A stretch of DNA of 55,954 nt from positions 1-55,954 of the forward strand of contig JAOACY010000022.1 in assembly GCA_026417615.1 (NCBI GenBank), in the 5' to 3' direction. Position 1 is the stretch's first letter. Each line of letters starts with the position of its first letter. Shown piece by piece: positions 25,346 through 35,508 of the stretch. The DNA is from Clostridia bacterium (GTDB taxonomy: Bacteria > Bacillota > Clostridia > Acetivibrionales > JAFADI01). The notes under the pieces are model-generated. The model did no database searches. It worked only from the letters and a program-made list of their open reading frames with translations, and had not been told where the DNA came from. The translations under genes and the position numbers were made by a program.

Positions 25346-27919
25346 ATGATGACAAAACCATCAAAGAGAACAATGTTATTTTTTCTGTTCTTATTTATTT
25401 TTGTACTGCTGGTGCCTGTCGGCACCAACGCTGCACCCGCATCCTCCGATGTGGAAATGACAGTCAGCGCAGGTATTGACGAGTGTGCCAAGGTTGGAGC
25501 GGACACCACCTTCAGGTTTTCCCTCGTAAATAAAGGCGCTGATTTTCAAGGCGAAGTTCAGGTGCTTGTAAATATAGAACCGCGCATGAGAACGGTTTAT
25601 GCGGTACCCGTCAATTTGCCCTCAGGCGCTAAAAAGGTAGTTTCGCTTAATATCCCCGTTTTTACGGCCGAAAAAAAAATAGATGTAAAACTGGTACAAG
25701 GCACAAAGGCAATCAGAGAGGATAAGTATTATTTCAAAAAGCTTATAGCCCCCGAAAATCCTGCTGTAGGCATTCTAAGCGATGATACAGGAGCTTTTCG
25801 TGAGTTGAACGGACTTAAGCTCACTGAGAGCATGGACCCAAGAACGGCATTTGAAATTCAGCACAAGATGTCCGCTGCGGCTGCAGCCGGTGAAAAAACA
25901 GCTCTCCCCGACAGGCCTGCCGAGTTTGTATCGCTAAACAGCGCTAATTTCCCTGACGAGATAAAAGTGCTAAATGGCTTTGATATTCTCATCATAAGCA
26001 ATTTCGATACATCCTCCCTGTCAGAAAAGCAGCTGAACGCGCTTAAGGAATGGGTAAAAGGCGGCAGGTCCCTTTACCTTTGTGCCGGCTCGAGCTGGAA
26101 AAAGCTCTATGGAGGTCTTCCTCAAGAGCTCAAGCTCTTTTCAATAACTGATTCCGCTTCCATACCCTTCCCCGAAGCTCTTGGCGCATTTACGGAAAAG
26201 CCTTCGGCGTCAGGCAATATCAATATTGTTAAAGGTACCGCGGGTTCAGGAAAGGTTGTCCTGAAGGAAGGAGAAGTCCCGCTTGCTGTAGCTTATAAAT
26301 ATGGAGGGGGACTGGTAGGCGTTCTTACCTTTGATCCCTCCGTAAGTCCCGTTTCTGCATGGGATGGTGTACAGCCTTTCTGGCAAAAGCTTATAAACCA
26401 GTCCAAGCAGGCTGTTTCGGATACTGCACCAGTCGTGGGTATGGGGGCATTTGGCCCTGTTTATCCAATAGGGCATATGGATTACCACCACCTTGCGTCC
26501 TCTGTGCCGGAAACCCAGACACCTCCATTAGGGTTTCTTCTTATAATGATCGGAATTTACATACTGCTTGCAGGCCCGGTGCTTTACCTGTTTTTGAAGC
26601 GAAGGGACAAAAGGGATTTAAGCTGGGCAATAATACCTGCCATGGCATTTGTGTTCACGGGCATAATATATGTTGCTGGTTTTAAAACCAGATACACAAC
26701 TGCAGTGTTAAACTGTTTTTCCGTAATAAACCTTGACAATGCAAATCAGAATGCAAAGATTGATACTATCATGGGTGTGTTCAACAATGTGCGCGGAAAC
26801 GTAAAAATTGAATATGACCGAAGCCTAAACATTTATGCCAATAATATGAGGAATTTCTATGAAGATCCTTTCTATGGCTCAATGGAAGACAATAATCCAA
26901 GAACCTTCAGCAAGCTCACTCTTTCAGACAAGGCCATGTATGAATTATATGATGTTATGATGTGGAGCCCCAAGTTCCTGTCTTCTACAAAAAACCTGCC
27001 TTATGAAAGCAGTCTGGTTCAATCCTTATCCATTTCTGACGGTGTTTTTAAGGCGAGGCTTAAAAACACTTCAGGCTTTGCACTTAGGGAAGCTTTTATT
27101 GCAATTGGTGACAAGTATATAGAAGTAGGAGACCTTCTGCCCGATGAAGAAAAAGCTATTGATACGCCCCTTGACGGAGCATCCGTCAAGAAGAACTATC
27201 AGGACTTCATAGACGCACGTTACGGCCCGCCTTATATAGCTCCCGGAAGCACGATGCCTGAGGGATGGAGAGAAAAAAACCGCAAGAGGAATATAATTGA
27301 AAGCGTATTCCCAAACGTGTATGTTGAAACAGCAGGCAAACCAAGAATAACAATTTTCGCACTGAATTATGACGACCCAGGCTATACAATGACAATTAAC
27401 GATAAGCAGCCAAAGAGGTATAATACCAATGCCGTTTACTCAATCTTTGACCTTGCTTTTAAAAAGGGCAGCCGTATGGATATTCCTTCCGGGATAATCC
27501 GTCCTGTCCTGCTGGATACAAAAAATGCCAATATTGACGACTTCTTAAATGGAGGCTTAAGAATGAATATGGACGGCGACGCAGACTTAGCCTTCCTTAT
27601 TCCGGAGAATATGACGGTTGAAAGCTTCAAGCTGCATTGGTCCACCTTTATGCCAATTTATATCAAATACCAGGCGGTGCAGCAAAAGGGGGCTACTAAG
27701 CAGACATACGCCAAAAACAACTATAAATTCTTTGTTTATAATGTTGCATCTTCAAAATGGGAGGAAATGGACAGCGAATTCAGTTCTGCCAATCCTTCCG
27801 CCTATATTGACGACAAGCGTCAGCTCAAAGTGCGTGTAAACGCCGCAATCGACAGATCCGCCCCTGAAGGCGAGCTGTTAAGTATTCCGAAATTAGAGAT
27901 AAGCGGGGTGGTAAAATAA
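25346..27919 (+). CDS. Large exported/membrane protein of the ABC-MoxR locus, amidotransferase-like fold
   Basis: This 857-residue protein has a signal peptide (about 1-30, ending TNAAP), an Ig-like extracellular part (about 35-130), a region resembling a glutamine-amidotransferase/ThuA-like flavodoxin fold (about 190-370; FDILIISNFDTSSLSEKQ) without an obvious catalytic Cys, two transmembrane helices (about 402-425 and 433-455) and a long extracellular C-terminal part of about 400 residues. The ATG follows GAGGTGATAGA. Its stop overlaps the start of the ABC ATPase gene (TAATG), so it is probably the extracellular partner of that transporter. The similarity of the layout to GldG-type ABC accessory proteins is structural only. 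The function is not known. Confidence 0.75.
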   Translation: MMTKPSKRTMLFFLFLFIFVLLVPVGTNAAPASSDVEMTVSAGIDECAKVGADTTFRFSLVNKGADFQGEVQVLVNIEPRMRTVYAVPVNLPSGAKKVVSLNIPVFTAEKKIDVKLVQGTKAIREDKYYFKKLIAPENPAVGILSDDTGAFRELNGLKLTESMDPRTAFEIQHKMSAAAAAGEKTALPDRPAEFVSLNSANFPDEIKVLNGFDILIISNFDTSSLSEKQLNALKEWVKGGRSLYLCAGSSWKKLYGGLPQELKLFSITDSASIPFPEALGAFTEKPSASGNINIVKGTAGSGKVVLKEGEVPLAVAYKYGGGLVGVLTFDPSVSPVSAWDGVQPFWQKLINQSKQAVSDTAPVVGMGAFGPVYPIGHMDYHHLASSVPETQTPPLGFLLIMIGIYILLAGPVLYLFLKRRDKRDLSWAIIPAMAFVFTGIIYVAGFKTRYTTAVLNCFSVINLDNANQNAKIDTIMGVFNNVRGNVKIEYDRSLNIYANNMRNFYEDPFYGSMEDNNPRTFSKLTLSDKAMYELYDVMMWSPKFLSSTKNLPYESSLVQSLSISDGVFKARLKNTSGFALREAFIAIGDKYIEVGDLLPDEEKAIDTPLDGASVKKNYQDFIDARYGPPYIAPGSTMPEGWREKNRKRNIIESVFPNVYVETAGKPRITIFALNYDDPGYTMTINDKQPKRYNTNAVYSIFDLAFKKGSRMDIPSGIIRPVLLDTKNANIDDFLNGGLRMNMDGDADLAFLIPENMTVESFKLHWSTFMPIYIKYQAVQQKGATKQTYAKNNYKFFVYNVASSKWEEMDSEFSSANPSAYIDDKRQLKVRVNAAIDRSAPEGELLSIPKLEISGVVK

Positions 27920-28854
27920 TGCTGGTTGTAGATAATCTTGTCAAAAGCTATGGAAAATTCAAGGCTGTCGACGGCCTGTCCCTTGATATTGGAGAGGGTC
28001 ATATTTACGGCTTTGTCGGAGCAAACGGAGCCGGCAAAACCACTACAATGAAAATAATAGCCGGACTTTTAAAGCCTACCTCCGGCAAGGTTATGGTTGA
28101 CGGCACCGACATATCCGAAAATCCAAAGGCAGTAAAAAGAAAAATCGGATATATGCCTGACTTTTTCGGGGTTTATGATGACTTGAAGGTTACCGAATAT
28201 ATGGACTTTTACTCAGGTGTGTACGGCATACCGAAACCCGAAAGGAAAAAGATTGCTGATCAGCTTCTGGAACTTGTCAATCTTTCTGACAAAAAGGATT
28301 CGTACGTTGACAGCCTTTCAAGAGGCATGAAGCAAAGGCTGTGCCTTGCCAGGAGCCTTATACACAACCCCAAGCTGCTTGTCCTGGACGAACCTGCATC
28401 TGGCCTGGACCCCAGAGCAAGGGTTGAAATGAAGGAGATCTTAAAGGAACTGAGGAATATGGGAAAGACAATACTAATAAGCTCTCATATTCTTCCCGAG
28501 CTTGCAGAGCTTTGCACCTCCATTGGAATTATCGAACGGGGCAAAATGGTGATCAGCGGAACTGTGGATGAAATAATGAGGAGAATATCTCATGGAAAGA
28601 CCCTCAGAGTAAAGATTCTGGGGGATATGGAGCCTGCTGTAAGGTTCCTTAAGGAGCAGCCGATAATAAGCCGCATTTCTGCTGCAAGCGAGTTTATTGA
28701 CGCTGACTTCGACGGTGACAGTGATGTTCTGGCTGATATACTCAAAAATCTCATAAAGAATGACATACGGGTAGTATCCTTCACCGAGCTCGAGAAAAAC
28801 CTTGAATCCGTATTTATGCATCTTACAATAGGAGGTGTTCAAAATGCTGGCTAA
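27919..28854 (+). CDS. ABC transporter ATPase (ABC-2 exporter type)
   Basis: This 311-residue ATPase has Walker A GANGAGKTT, signature LSRGMKQRLCLAR, Walker B LLVLDEPASGLDP and a C-terminal extension of about 80 residues typical of exporter ATPases (CcmA/GldA-like). It overlaps the upstream gene by one base and the downstream permease gene by 11. It should power the permease encoded next. Confidence 0.95.
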   Translation: MLVVDNLVKSYGKFKAVDGLSLDIGEGHIYGFVGANGAGKTTTMKIIAGLLKPTSGKVMVDGTDISENPKAVKRKIGYMPDFFGVYDDLKVTEYMDFYSGVYGIPKPERKKIADQLLELVNLSDKKDSYVDSLSRGMKQRLCLARSLIHNPKLLVLDEPASGLDPRARVEMKEILKELRNMGKTILISSHILPELAELCTSIGIIERGKMVISGTVDEIMRRISHGKTLRVKILGDMEPAVRFLKEQPIISRISAASEFIDADFDGDSDVLADILKNLIKNDIRVVSFTELEKNLESVFMHLTIGGVQNAG

Positions 28855-29770
28855 TCCAGTAATTGAAAAGGAACTGAAAACCAAGATGAGGGGCTGGAAG
28901 TCCCCTGCGCTTATATCTGCGTACCTGTGCTTTTTGGGCTTTATCGTGCTGTTGTTTTATCTTTCCTCAAGAGAGTCGGCAAGATACTCCGCAGACTACT
29001 TCAATCCAAGGGTTGCTCTTGAATTATACAATTCAATAGCTATGCTGCAGTTCTTTCTTCTGCTCTTCATTACACCTGCAATGACCGCGGCAGCCATAAG
29101 CGGGGAACGTGAGAGACAAACACTGGACCTTGTTCTTTGCACAAATCTGTCTTCCTCCTCAATTGTCACAGGCAAGATCGTTGTTTCTATCGCTCATGTA
29201 CTTTTGCTGGTAACAGCTTCTCTTCCAATATTGGCTACGGTTTTCCTTTATGGGGGCATCAGAATTACTGACCTGCTGCTGCTTTTCGGCTTTTATCTTT
29301 TAATGGCTCTTTTCATGGGCAGCCTTGGTATTTTCTGCTCCACGCTGTTTAAGAAAAGTGCGGTCTCAATGATTGTAACTTATATTACAATTTTCTGCCT
29401 GATTTCCGGAACACCCATACTGCTTGCAATATGGCATGTTTTCATTATGCACAATCAAAATGCCCCCACACTTTATGATGCCATGAGTTTCATGTTTTCA
29501 AATCCTGTTTTCGGCTTCAGCTCGCTTTTTGAGGGTATGAGCAGAGGCAATATGATACTTGAAATATTTTCTATGAGGACCTACGGTATGCCTCAAACCA
29601 CAGGCAATTTTATGATTAAGCCGTGGATGGCGAACATGGCTTTCAATCTTGTTGCTTCGGTTATATTTATCCTGCTGGCAGCGTGGAAAATCAATCCCGT
29701 CAAAAGAGGGCTTTTTATAAGAAAGACTGAAGCTCAAAAAGCAAACCAGCTGAAAAATCAAGCAGTCTAG
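28844..29770 (+). CDS. ABC-2 type permease
   Basis: This 308-residue protein has about six transmembrane segments. The start MLANPVIEKELKTKMRGWKS, with the segment ITPAMTAAAISGERERQTLDLVLCT, is the classic amphipathic 'elbow' of ABC-2 and GldF-like permeases. ATG 28844 follows AGGAGG and lies inside the end of the ATPase gene; an upstream GTG at 28835 is less likely. The substrate is unknown. Linkage to MoxR/vWA genes suggests an envelope protein or polymer rather than a drug. Confidence 0.9.
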   Translation: MLANPVIEKELKTKMRGWKSPALISAYLCFLGFIVLLFYLSSRESARYSADYFNPRVALELYNSIAMLQFFLLLFITPAMTAAAISGERERQTLDLVLCTNLSSSSIVTGKIVVSIAHVLLLVTASLPILATVFLYGGIRITDLLLLFGFYLLMALFMGSLGIFCSTLFKKSAVSMIVTYITIFCLISGTPILLAIWHVFIMHNQNAPTLYDAMSFMFSNPVFGFSSLFEGMSRGNMILEIFSMRTYGMPQTTGNFMIKPWMANMAFNLVASVIFILLAAWKINPVKRGLFIRKTEAQKANQLKNQAV

Positions 29771-29850
29771 TGTAAGGGGACACATTCTCTGAGCAGGAAG
29801 TATTCGTTTTACGTTGAGGAATTTCCCCAAATATAAGGAATGGTGAGAAG

Positions 29851-31482
29851 ATGAACATAAAAGACCTATTTAGTGCCGTAAGGCCTTTGAAAAACAGAAT
29901 GCATGTAAATAGCTCCATTTTTTGCATTGTTACAGGTTTGACGACAGCTTCGGCCATATGTCTTCTGCTATCTTTGGTGTCGCTTATTTTTCCTGTTCCT
30001 TATTTAATTAATATAATAATCCTTGCATATTGTGCAGTTATATTGCTTTCCCTTCTGATATCCGCTTTTCTGCGTCCTTCCGCCCTTAAGGTTATGAAAA
30101 CCGCAGATTCCTTAGGCCTTAAGGAAAGGCTAATTACGGCCTACCAGCTTATGGATGATTTTTCACCCATAGCTAAGATTCAAAGATACGACACTATAAA
30201 GGCTGTGTCCCGTACAGACTTTCGGTCGCTCTACCCGCTTCGTATTCCAAAGAAGCTAGGCGCCCTCTGCCTTGCTCTTTCCCTTATAACCGTGATATCG
30301 CTTTTCATTCCTTCAAACTCAAGGGATATCGCAGCAAAGCTTGAAAAGCTCTTTGACGAAATAAAAAAGCAAGCGGAGAAGATAGATAACAAACGAAAGG
30401 ACATAAACAAAAATGCAGGTATATCTGACGAAAAGCTAAAGGAAATAAACAAAAAAATAGATCAGCTTTTAAAGGAGCTTAAGCAGTCCAAGTCTGAGGG
30501 AGAAGCCGTAAAGGCCCTCTTAAGGACAAAGCATGAGCTTGAGGAGCTTAAAAAAAATGGATCAAGTACCGACCTTGCAAAGCTTGCAGAGAACCTGTCC
30601 AGGCATCCGATGACAAGCGATATTGCCAACGCACTGAAAAATGGCGGTGCAACCCAAATAAAGCAGCTGCTTGAGAATTTGAACAACTCCCTTAAAAATC
30701 TTGACGAACTTGGCAGAAAAGACCTTGCGGAGCATTTTAAAAATGTGGCTGAAGAAATATCTCAAAACAAGGATCTCGCCCAAAACCTGCATGACCTTGC
30801 TTCTGCCATATCCTCCGGAAAACTGGGTTCTGCAAGCAGCGAATTGGCTAATCTTGAAAGGACTCTTTCCCAGCTGGCAGCAAGCGATCCTAAGCTGGCA
30901 AGTGCCATGCAGCAGCTTGAGAATCAGGCACTGCGGCAGATTATGGACTCTATGGATTCTGCCAAAAGACAGATTTCCAGTCAAAGCAGCAATTCTCAAC
31001 TGGCTAATGGATCAGGCCGGCAAGGGAATGCCTCCGGAAGCGGCAAACAAGAGGTAGATTTACCGGAGCAGGGCAAGCAGCCTGGACAGGGCGTCTGCCA
31101 GGGCGGTAGCAAAGGTGAAAAAGGCGGGAATGGAGCCGGAGATGGAACCACAAATAAGGACGCCGGCTACAGCGGCGAGGAATCCTTAGGAAGAGGCAGG
31201 GAACCAGGCAAAAAACAGGTGAAGGACTACGAAAGCATTTATGTCCCCGAAAGGCTCCAGGGAGGAGAAGGCAGCCAGTCCCTGGTAAACGGGCGTAAAA
31301 CCGGCTCGGGCAGAAGCGACTGGACCCAGTCCGAAAACGCCCCCGTTCAGAAGGGCACAGTTCTTCCCTATGACCAGGTGCTGGGTAAATACAAAAGCGA
31401 GGCCATGTCATCCCTTGACGAGTCAGCCATACCGCCCGTAATGAAGGACATAGTCCGCGACTACTTCACATCCCTGGAGTAG
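29851..31482 (+). CDS. Membrane-anchored coiled-coil protein of the MoxR locus
   Basis: This 543-residue protein has two or three N-terminal transmembrane segments (about 22-75 and 138-158), then a long Lys/Glu-rich coiled coil (about 160-370), a Gly/Ser/Gln-rich linker (about 385-480) and a conserved-looking end (IPPVMKDIVRDYFTSLE). That ending recurs in proteins encoded beside MoxR/DUF58 genes in other bacteria, from my knowledge of such loci. The ATG follows GGTGAGAAG. It is the last gene before the 232-bp repeat and may be a scaffold linking the ABC and vWA parts. Confidence 0.72.
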   Translation: MNIKDLFSAVRPLKNRMHVNSSIFCIVTGLTTASAICLLLSLVSLIFPVPYLINIIILAYCAVILLSLLISAFLRPSALKVMKTADSLGLKERLITAYQLMDDFSPIAKIQRYDTIKAVSRTDFRSLYPLRIPKKLGALCLALSLITVISLFIPSNSRDIAAKLEKLFDEIKKQAEKIDNKRKDINKNAGISDEKLKEINKKIDQLLKELKQSKSEGEAVKALLRTKHELEELKKNGSSTDLAKLAENLSRHPMTSDIANALKNGGATQIKQLLENLNNSLKNLDELGRKDLAEHFKNVAEEISQNKDLAQNLHDLASAISSGKLGSASSELANLERTLSQLAASDPKLASAMQQLENQALRQIMDSMDSAKRQISSQSSNSQLANGSGRQGNASGSGKQEVDLPEQGKQPGQGVCQGGSKGEKGGNGAGDGTTNKDAGYSGEESLGRGREPGKKQVKDYESIYVPERLQGGEGSQSLVNGRKTGSGRSDWTQSENAPVQKGTVLPYDQVLGKYKSEAMSSLDESAIPPVMKDIVRDYFTSLE

Positions 31483-31506
31483 AAAAACTGATGTTTGCAT
31501 AAATTC

Positions 31507-31738
31507 ATTCTGCTGCAAGAACAGCTTTTCTTGGAACAAGATGCATAAATCACTCGACTATGTTGCAGCAATTCCGAAGCCAAAATGCCATGGATGGCAT
31601 TTTGAGCGTCATGTGACACGACGTCATATTGATGCGTGCGAGTAATTGCAATACAAGTCGTTAGTGATTTCATCGAAGTTTCAGAAAATGGGTTCTTGCA
31701 GTGGAATGAAGATTGATTCTGCTGCAAGAACAGCTTTT
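31507..31738. repeat. Dispersed structured repeat, copy 1
   Basis: About 136 nt of this element recur inverted at the right window edge (55811-55954) with nine mismatches. Hairpins are visible: CAAAATGCCA/TGGCATTTTG (31588-31611) and GTTCTTGCAG/CTGCAAGAAC (about 31692-31731). A 23-nt direct repeat marks both ends (31507-31529 and 31716-31738). It sits between the coiled-coil gene and moxR, splitting the locus. Stops in the frames I examined argue against coding. The remaining 91 nt of the 347-nt gap hold only the moxR ribosome site. Confidence 0.8.
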
Positions 31739-31829
31739 TACAGAGTAGACACTAGTCAGCTTGAAGGGTTCAGCAAGAGAAAATTAAGTTCTCTCCAATG
31801 ATACCAGAATATCTACACGGAGGTAATAT

Positions 31830-32822
31830 ATGGACATTAGCGGCACAGACGTCAAGCAAGTCATAGACAACGTAGCCAAAATCGAAAATGAAATAGCAAA
31901 GCACATGGTAGGCCAGAAGGACCTTATCCGCCAGGTAGTGATCTGCATCCTTTCCGGCGGAAACATCCTCCTTGAGGGTGTTCCGGGACTTGGCAAAACA
32001 AGATTGGTAAAGACATTGGGAAAGGTCCTTGGGCTTGACTTTTCAAGGATACAGTTCACTCCCGACCTTATGCCCGCCGACGTAGTTGGCACCAACATCA
32101 TAACAAAGTCCGACAGCGAAGGCGGGGCATTCAAATTCCAGCCCGGCCCTATTTTCAGCAACATCGTGCTGGCCGACGAAATAAACAGGGCTACCCCCAA
32201 GACCCAGAGCGCTCTGCTCGAGGCGATGCAGGAACAGACCGTAACGGTTGGAAGCAGTACCTATAAACTTCCTCAGCCCTTCTTCGTACTGGCAACACAG
32301 AACCCTATTGAGATGGAAGGAACCTATCCTCTCCCCGAAGCACAGCTTGACAGATTTCTCTTCAAGCTAAATGTTCCCTTTCCATCCCTGGAAGAGCTTA
32401 TGGATATTGTAACAATGACTACCGGGAATGAGGAAAAAAGCCTGAACAAGGTCTCCGGAAGCGAAGAAATCCTCTTCATGCGTGCTGTTGCCAGGGAAAT
32501 TCCCGCTGCAAAGCCAGTATTGGAGTTCGCACTGAGGCTTGTTCTGACAACTCACCCTGAATCGGCCAACACCCCTTCTGTCACCCGCAAATATATACGC
32601 TTCGGCTCAAGCCCCAGAGGTGCCCAGGCAATAATGAGCGCAGCCAGAATCAGGGCGATTCTTGACGGCAGATACAACGTATCCTTTGAAGACATCAAAT
32701 ACGTAGCATACCCGGCACTGAGGCACAGGATATTCCTTAACTTTGAAGGTCTCTCCGAGGGCATTACAGCAGACAACGTCATAACAGAAATAATAAAAGA
32801 AGTTGAAAAGCGGAATATATGA
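31830..32822 (+). CDS. MoxR-family AAA+ ATPase
   Basis: This 330-residue AAA+ protein has Walker A EGVPGLGKT (about 50-58), Walker B IVLADEINRA (about 112-121) with the MoxR-typical continuation TPKTQSALLEAMQE, sensor 1 ATQNP and a C-terminal lid. MoxR proteins act as chaperones that load metal or remodel partner vWA-domain proteins. ATG 31830 follows CGGAGG. The stop overlaps the DUF58 start (ATGA), and two vWA proteins follow, the standard partners. Confidence 0.95.
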   Translation: MDISGTDVKQVIDNVAKIENEIAKHMVGQKDLIRQVVICILSGGNILLEGVPGLGKTRLVKTLGKVLGLDFSRIQFTPDLMPADVVGTNIITKSDSEGGAFKFQPGPIFSNIVLADEINRATPKTQSALLEAMQEQTVTVGSSTYKLPQPFFVLATQNPIEMEGTYPLPEAQLDRFLFKLNVPFPSLEELMDIVTMTTGNEEKSLNKVSGSEEILFMRAVAREIPAAKPVLEFALRLVLTTHPESANTPSVTRKYIRFGSSPRGAQAIMSAARIRAILDGRYNVSFEDIKYVAYPALRHRIFLNFEGLSEGITADNVITEIIKEVEKRNI

Positions 32823-33682
32823 GCGAACTCTTTGACAGCAACTTTTTAAACAAGCTGCAGCAGCTTGTAATAACATCAAAAATAATACTCTCGGACGGTT
32901 CCGGCGGCAACAGGAAATCCAGAAGCAAGGGCAGCTCTGTTGAATTTTCCGATTACAGGGAATATTCCCCGGGTGATGACTACAGAAGAATAGACTGGAA
33001 TGCCTTCGGGCGCTTTGAGAAGCTTTTTGTCAAGCTATATATGGAGGAGAGGGAAGCCCCGGTTCAAATCCTTCTGGACACCAGCCGTTCCATGAGCTGG
33101 GGTGAGCCCAGCAAAAGCATCGCATCAAGGAAGCTCGCCGCAGCCCTTGGTTACATAAGCCTTGCCAACTATGACAGGGTAACCTTGGCATGCCTTAATA
33201 ACACCCTTCATTCCTTCAAACCCTCCCTGAGAGGGAAAAACTCCTTCGGCGAGCTGCTGGACTGCCTTGAGAAGGTTGAATACAGCGGAACCACAGATAT
33301 TTATGCAGCGTTGCAGGCCATGAATATTAAGACATGCAAAGGTATTACCGTCATTATCTCCGACATGTTCACACCCGGTTCATTTACAGAGATCATAAAA
33401 TACCTGCAGTACCGGAAGCAGGAGGTTTATTTGTGCCATGTGCTGTCTCCTCAGGAGACAAATCCTGAAATCACTGAGAGCCTGCGCCTCATAGACTCGG
33501 AAACAGGCGAATACAAGGATGTTACAGCCACACCCATGCTGCTTAAGACCTACCAGAAGGTATACAGCAGCTTTATAACCCGGTTGGAAGACACCTGCTT
33601 CAGGTATGGAGCCAGCTATATACATCTTAAAACCAGCCTGCCTGTGGAACAAATGATAAAGATGGTGGTGAACAGACAGTGA
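32819..33682 (+). CDS. DUF58 protein with vWA-like core
   Basis: This 287-residue protein contains the DUF58 signature EYSPGDDYRRIDWNAFGR (about 43-60), followed by a vWA-type metal-site motif LDTSRSM (DxSxS). It lacks a clear transmembrane segment, so it is likely cytoplasmic or peripheral. It overlaps moxR at one end and the next vWA gene at the other (GTGA). DUF58 proteins are constant companions of MoxR and presumed adaptors or substrates. Confidence 0.92.
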   Translation: MSELFDSNFLNKLQQLVITSKIILSDGSGGNRKSRSKGSSVEFSDYREYSPGDDYRRIDWNAFGRFEKLFVKLYMEEREAPVQILLDTSRSMSWGEPSKSIASRKLAAALGYISLANYDRVTLACLNNTLHSFKPSLRGKNSFGELLDCLEKVEYSGTTDIYAALQAMNIKTCKGITVIISDMFTPGSFTEIIKYLQYRKQEVYLCHVLSPQETNPEITESLRLIDSETGEYKDVTATPMLLKTYQKVYSSFITRLEDTCFRYGASYIHLKTSLPVEQMIKMVVNRQ

Positions 33683-35508
33683 CATTTTTTTCCCCTTTTG
33701 CTTTCCTGTTTCTTATAACAATACCGGCCATCATACTTCTGTATATCTTAAAGCAGCGCAACCAGGACTATACAGTATCAAGCCTGTTCCTGTGGGAAGA
33801 GGTCTTGAAGGATTTGGAAGCAAATGCGCCATGGCAGAAGCTGCGCCGCAATCTTCTCATGATACTGCAGGTAATTGCAATGCTTTTCCTGATATTCGCA
33901 CTGGCGCGTCCATTTCTGAACACAGAAGGCTCAAAGGCCGGCAGCGCAATTATAATAATTGACAATTCCTTCAGCATGCAGGCTTCAGACGTTAAGCCCA
34001 ACAGATTTGAGGCTGCAAAGAAAGAAGCGGCGGCCTATGTGTCCAGTTTGAAGCCCGGGACACTCATAACTCTAATCAGCGCCGGAGAACGGGCCATTAT
34101 CGAGGAAAACCTGCGCAGCGACAAGGAGGGAATAATAAATAAAATCAACAGCCTTAAGGTTTCAAACTATGCTTCTAATTTTGAAGACACAGCGAGCACT
34201 ATACTTTCAGTAGCAAGCCAGCAGTCAGGAGCTGAAGTTGTACTGTTCGGAGACAACGAAATAAAAATACCGGGAGTGGATATGAAATTCTCCAAAATAT
34301 CTCAAACTGGTTCCAATTATGCCTTGACCCTTTTCACCCATACAAGGACAAAAAATGGCATAACTGCCTTAAGCAGGGCAGCAAACTTCAGCAGCGCAGC
34401 TGTTGACCTCCCCATAAGCCTTTACGCTGACAGCAAGGTTTTTGACGCCAAAAAAATTACTGTCAGCGCAGGTGAGACTGTTAATGTCTACTGGAGCGAA
34501 ATACCTTCCGACACACAGCTCCTTGAGTGCAGAATAGATCTGCCCGATTGCCTGCAGGCAGACAACAAAGCCCTAAGTCCTGTTAATCCTGACATGACCG
34601 CCAAGGCACTGCTTGTGACACAAAAAAATATTTTTCTCGAAAAAGTTCTTTCCCTTAAGAATAATATAGAGCTTGTAAAAACCACCCCCCAGGAAGTAAC
34701 GGAATCCGGAGGTGAAAAGCTTTTAAAAGGCTACAGCTTATATATCTTTGACGGCGTCATGCCAGACAAGCTTCCGACAGACGGTAACATACTGATTTTC
34801 TCCCCTGTTCCAAACAGATATTTCAGCCTTGGGGAAGAAATCGAACACCCTGAACTTTTTAAAACAAAGCATCAGCTTTTTAAATATGTAGACGACTACG
34901 GCTTTACTATCGGCAAAGCAAAGAAGCTTTCCATTCCGAAGTGGGCAGAACCGGTTTTAGATTCAAGCCTTGGCACGCTTATTTTTACCGGAACCCTTGA
35001 AAACAGGAAAATAACAGTTTTTGGATTTGATCTTCACAGCACGGATCTTCCCTTAAGACCTGCCTACCCCATATTAATGACAAATGTTATAGAGCACCTT
35101 GTGCCAGAAAGCTTAAAGAATATTGAAGCTGTATATCCGGGGCAGGAAATTGACTTCAATCTCAATCCAAAATCGGAACAGGCAAGGGTCATAACCCCCT
35201 CAGGCAGGATTGTTCCCATTGCGCCTCCCTTCCCTGCCCAAATCTTTGATGAAACAGAAGAGATCGGACATTTTGTGCTGGAGCAAGCCTTTGGGGGCGA
35301 GAAATCCTACCATAGCTTCACGGTAAACCCTCCCGCCGAAAAGGAGTCAAACCTTCTTGCAGGAGAGAAGCCAAACCCGATTGATGGAAAAGCTCCCGCA
35401 AATGCAGCAAAAAAACCGGTCTCCGGAATGAATCTCCAGTGGCTCATGCTTTGCATCGCAATAATCATACTATTAATAGAATGGTGGGTATACTCAAATG
35501 GTGTTTAA
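33679..35508 (+). CDS. BatA-like membrane vWA protein
   Basis: This 609-residue protein starts with the aerotolerance-regulator/BatA N-terminal pattern (two membrane helices at about 5-22 and 58-77), then a vWA domain with an intact metal site DNSFS (about residue 93), a long beta-rich extracellular part and a C-terminal helix (about 587-604). The start is GTG at 33679 overlapping the DUF58 stop. It ends inside the next gene (11-nt overlap). It is a likely client of MoxR. Confidence 0.85.
   Translation: MTFFSPFAFLFLITIPAIILLYILKQRNQDYTVSSLFLWEEVLKDLEANAPWQKLRRNLLMILQVIAMLFLIFALARPFLNTEGSKAGSAIIIIDNSFSMQASDVKPNRFEAAKKEAAAYVSSLKPGTLITLISAGERAIIEENLRSDKEGIINKINSLKVSNYASNFEDTASTILSVASQQSGAEVVLFGDNEIKIPGVDMKFSKISQTGSNYALTLFTHTRTKNGITALSRAANFSSAAVDLPISLYADSKVFDAKKITVSAGETVNVYWSEIPSDTQLLECRIDLPDCLQADNKALSPVNPDMTAKALLVTQKNIFLEKVLSLKNNIELVKTTPQEVTESGGEKLLKGYSLYIFDGVMPDKLPTDGNILIFSPVPNRYFSLGEEIEHPELFKTKHQLFKYVDDYGFTIGKAKKLSIPKWAEPVLDSSLGTLIFTGTLENRKITVFGFDLHSTDLPLRPAYPILMTNVIEHLVPESLKNIEAVYPGQEIDFNLNPKSEQARVITPSGRIVPIAPPFPAQIFDETEEIGHFVLEQAFGGEKSYHSFTVNPPAEKESNLLAGEKPNPIDGKAPANAAKKPVSGMNLQWLMLCIAIIILLIEWWVYSNGV

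Noticed and set aside
31507-31738. Coding interpretation of the repeat
   Set aside because: Frames examined contain stops, no ribosome site is present, and mismatches between copies do not follow codon positions; hairpins are kept instead.
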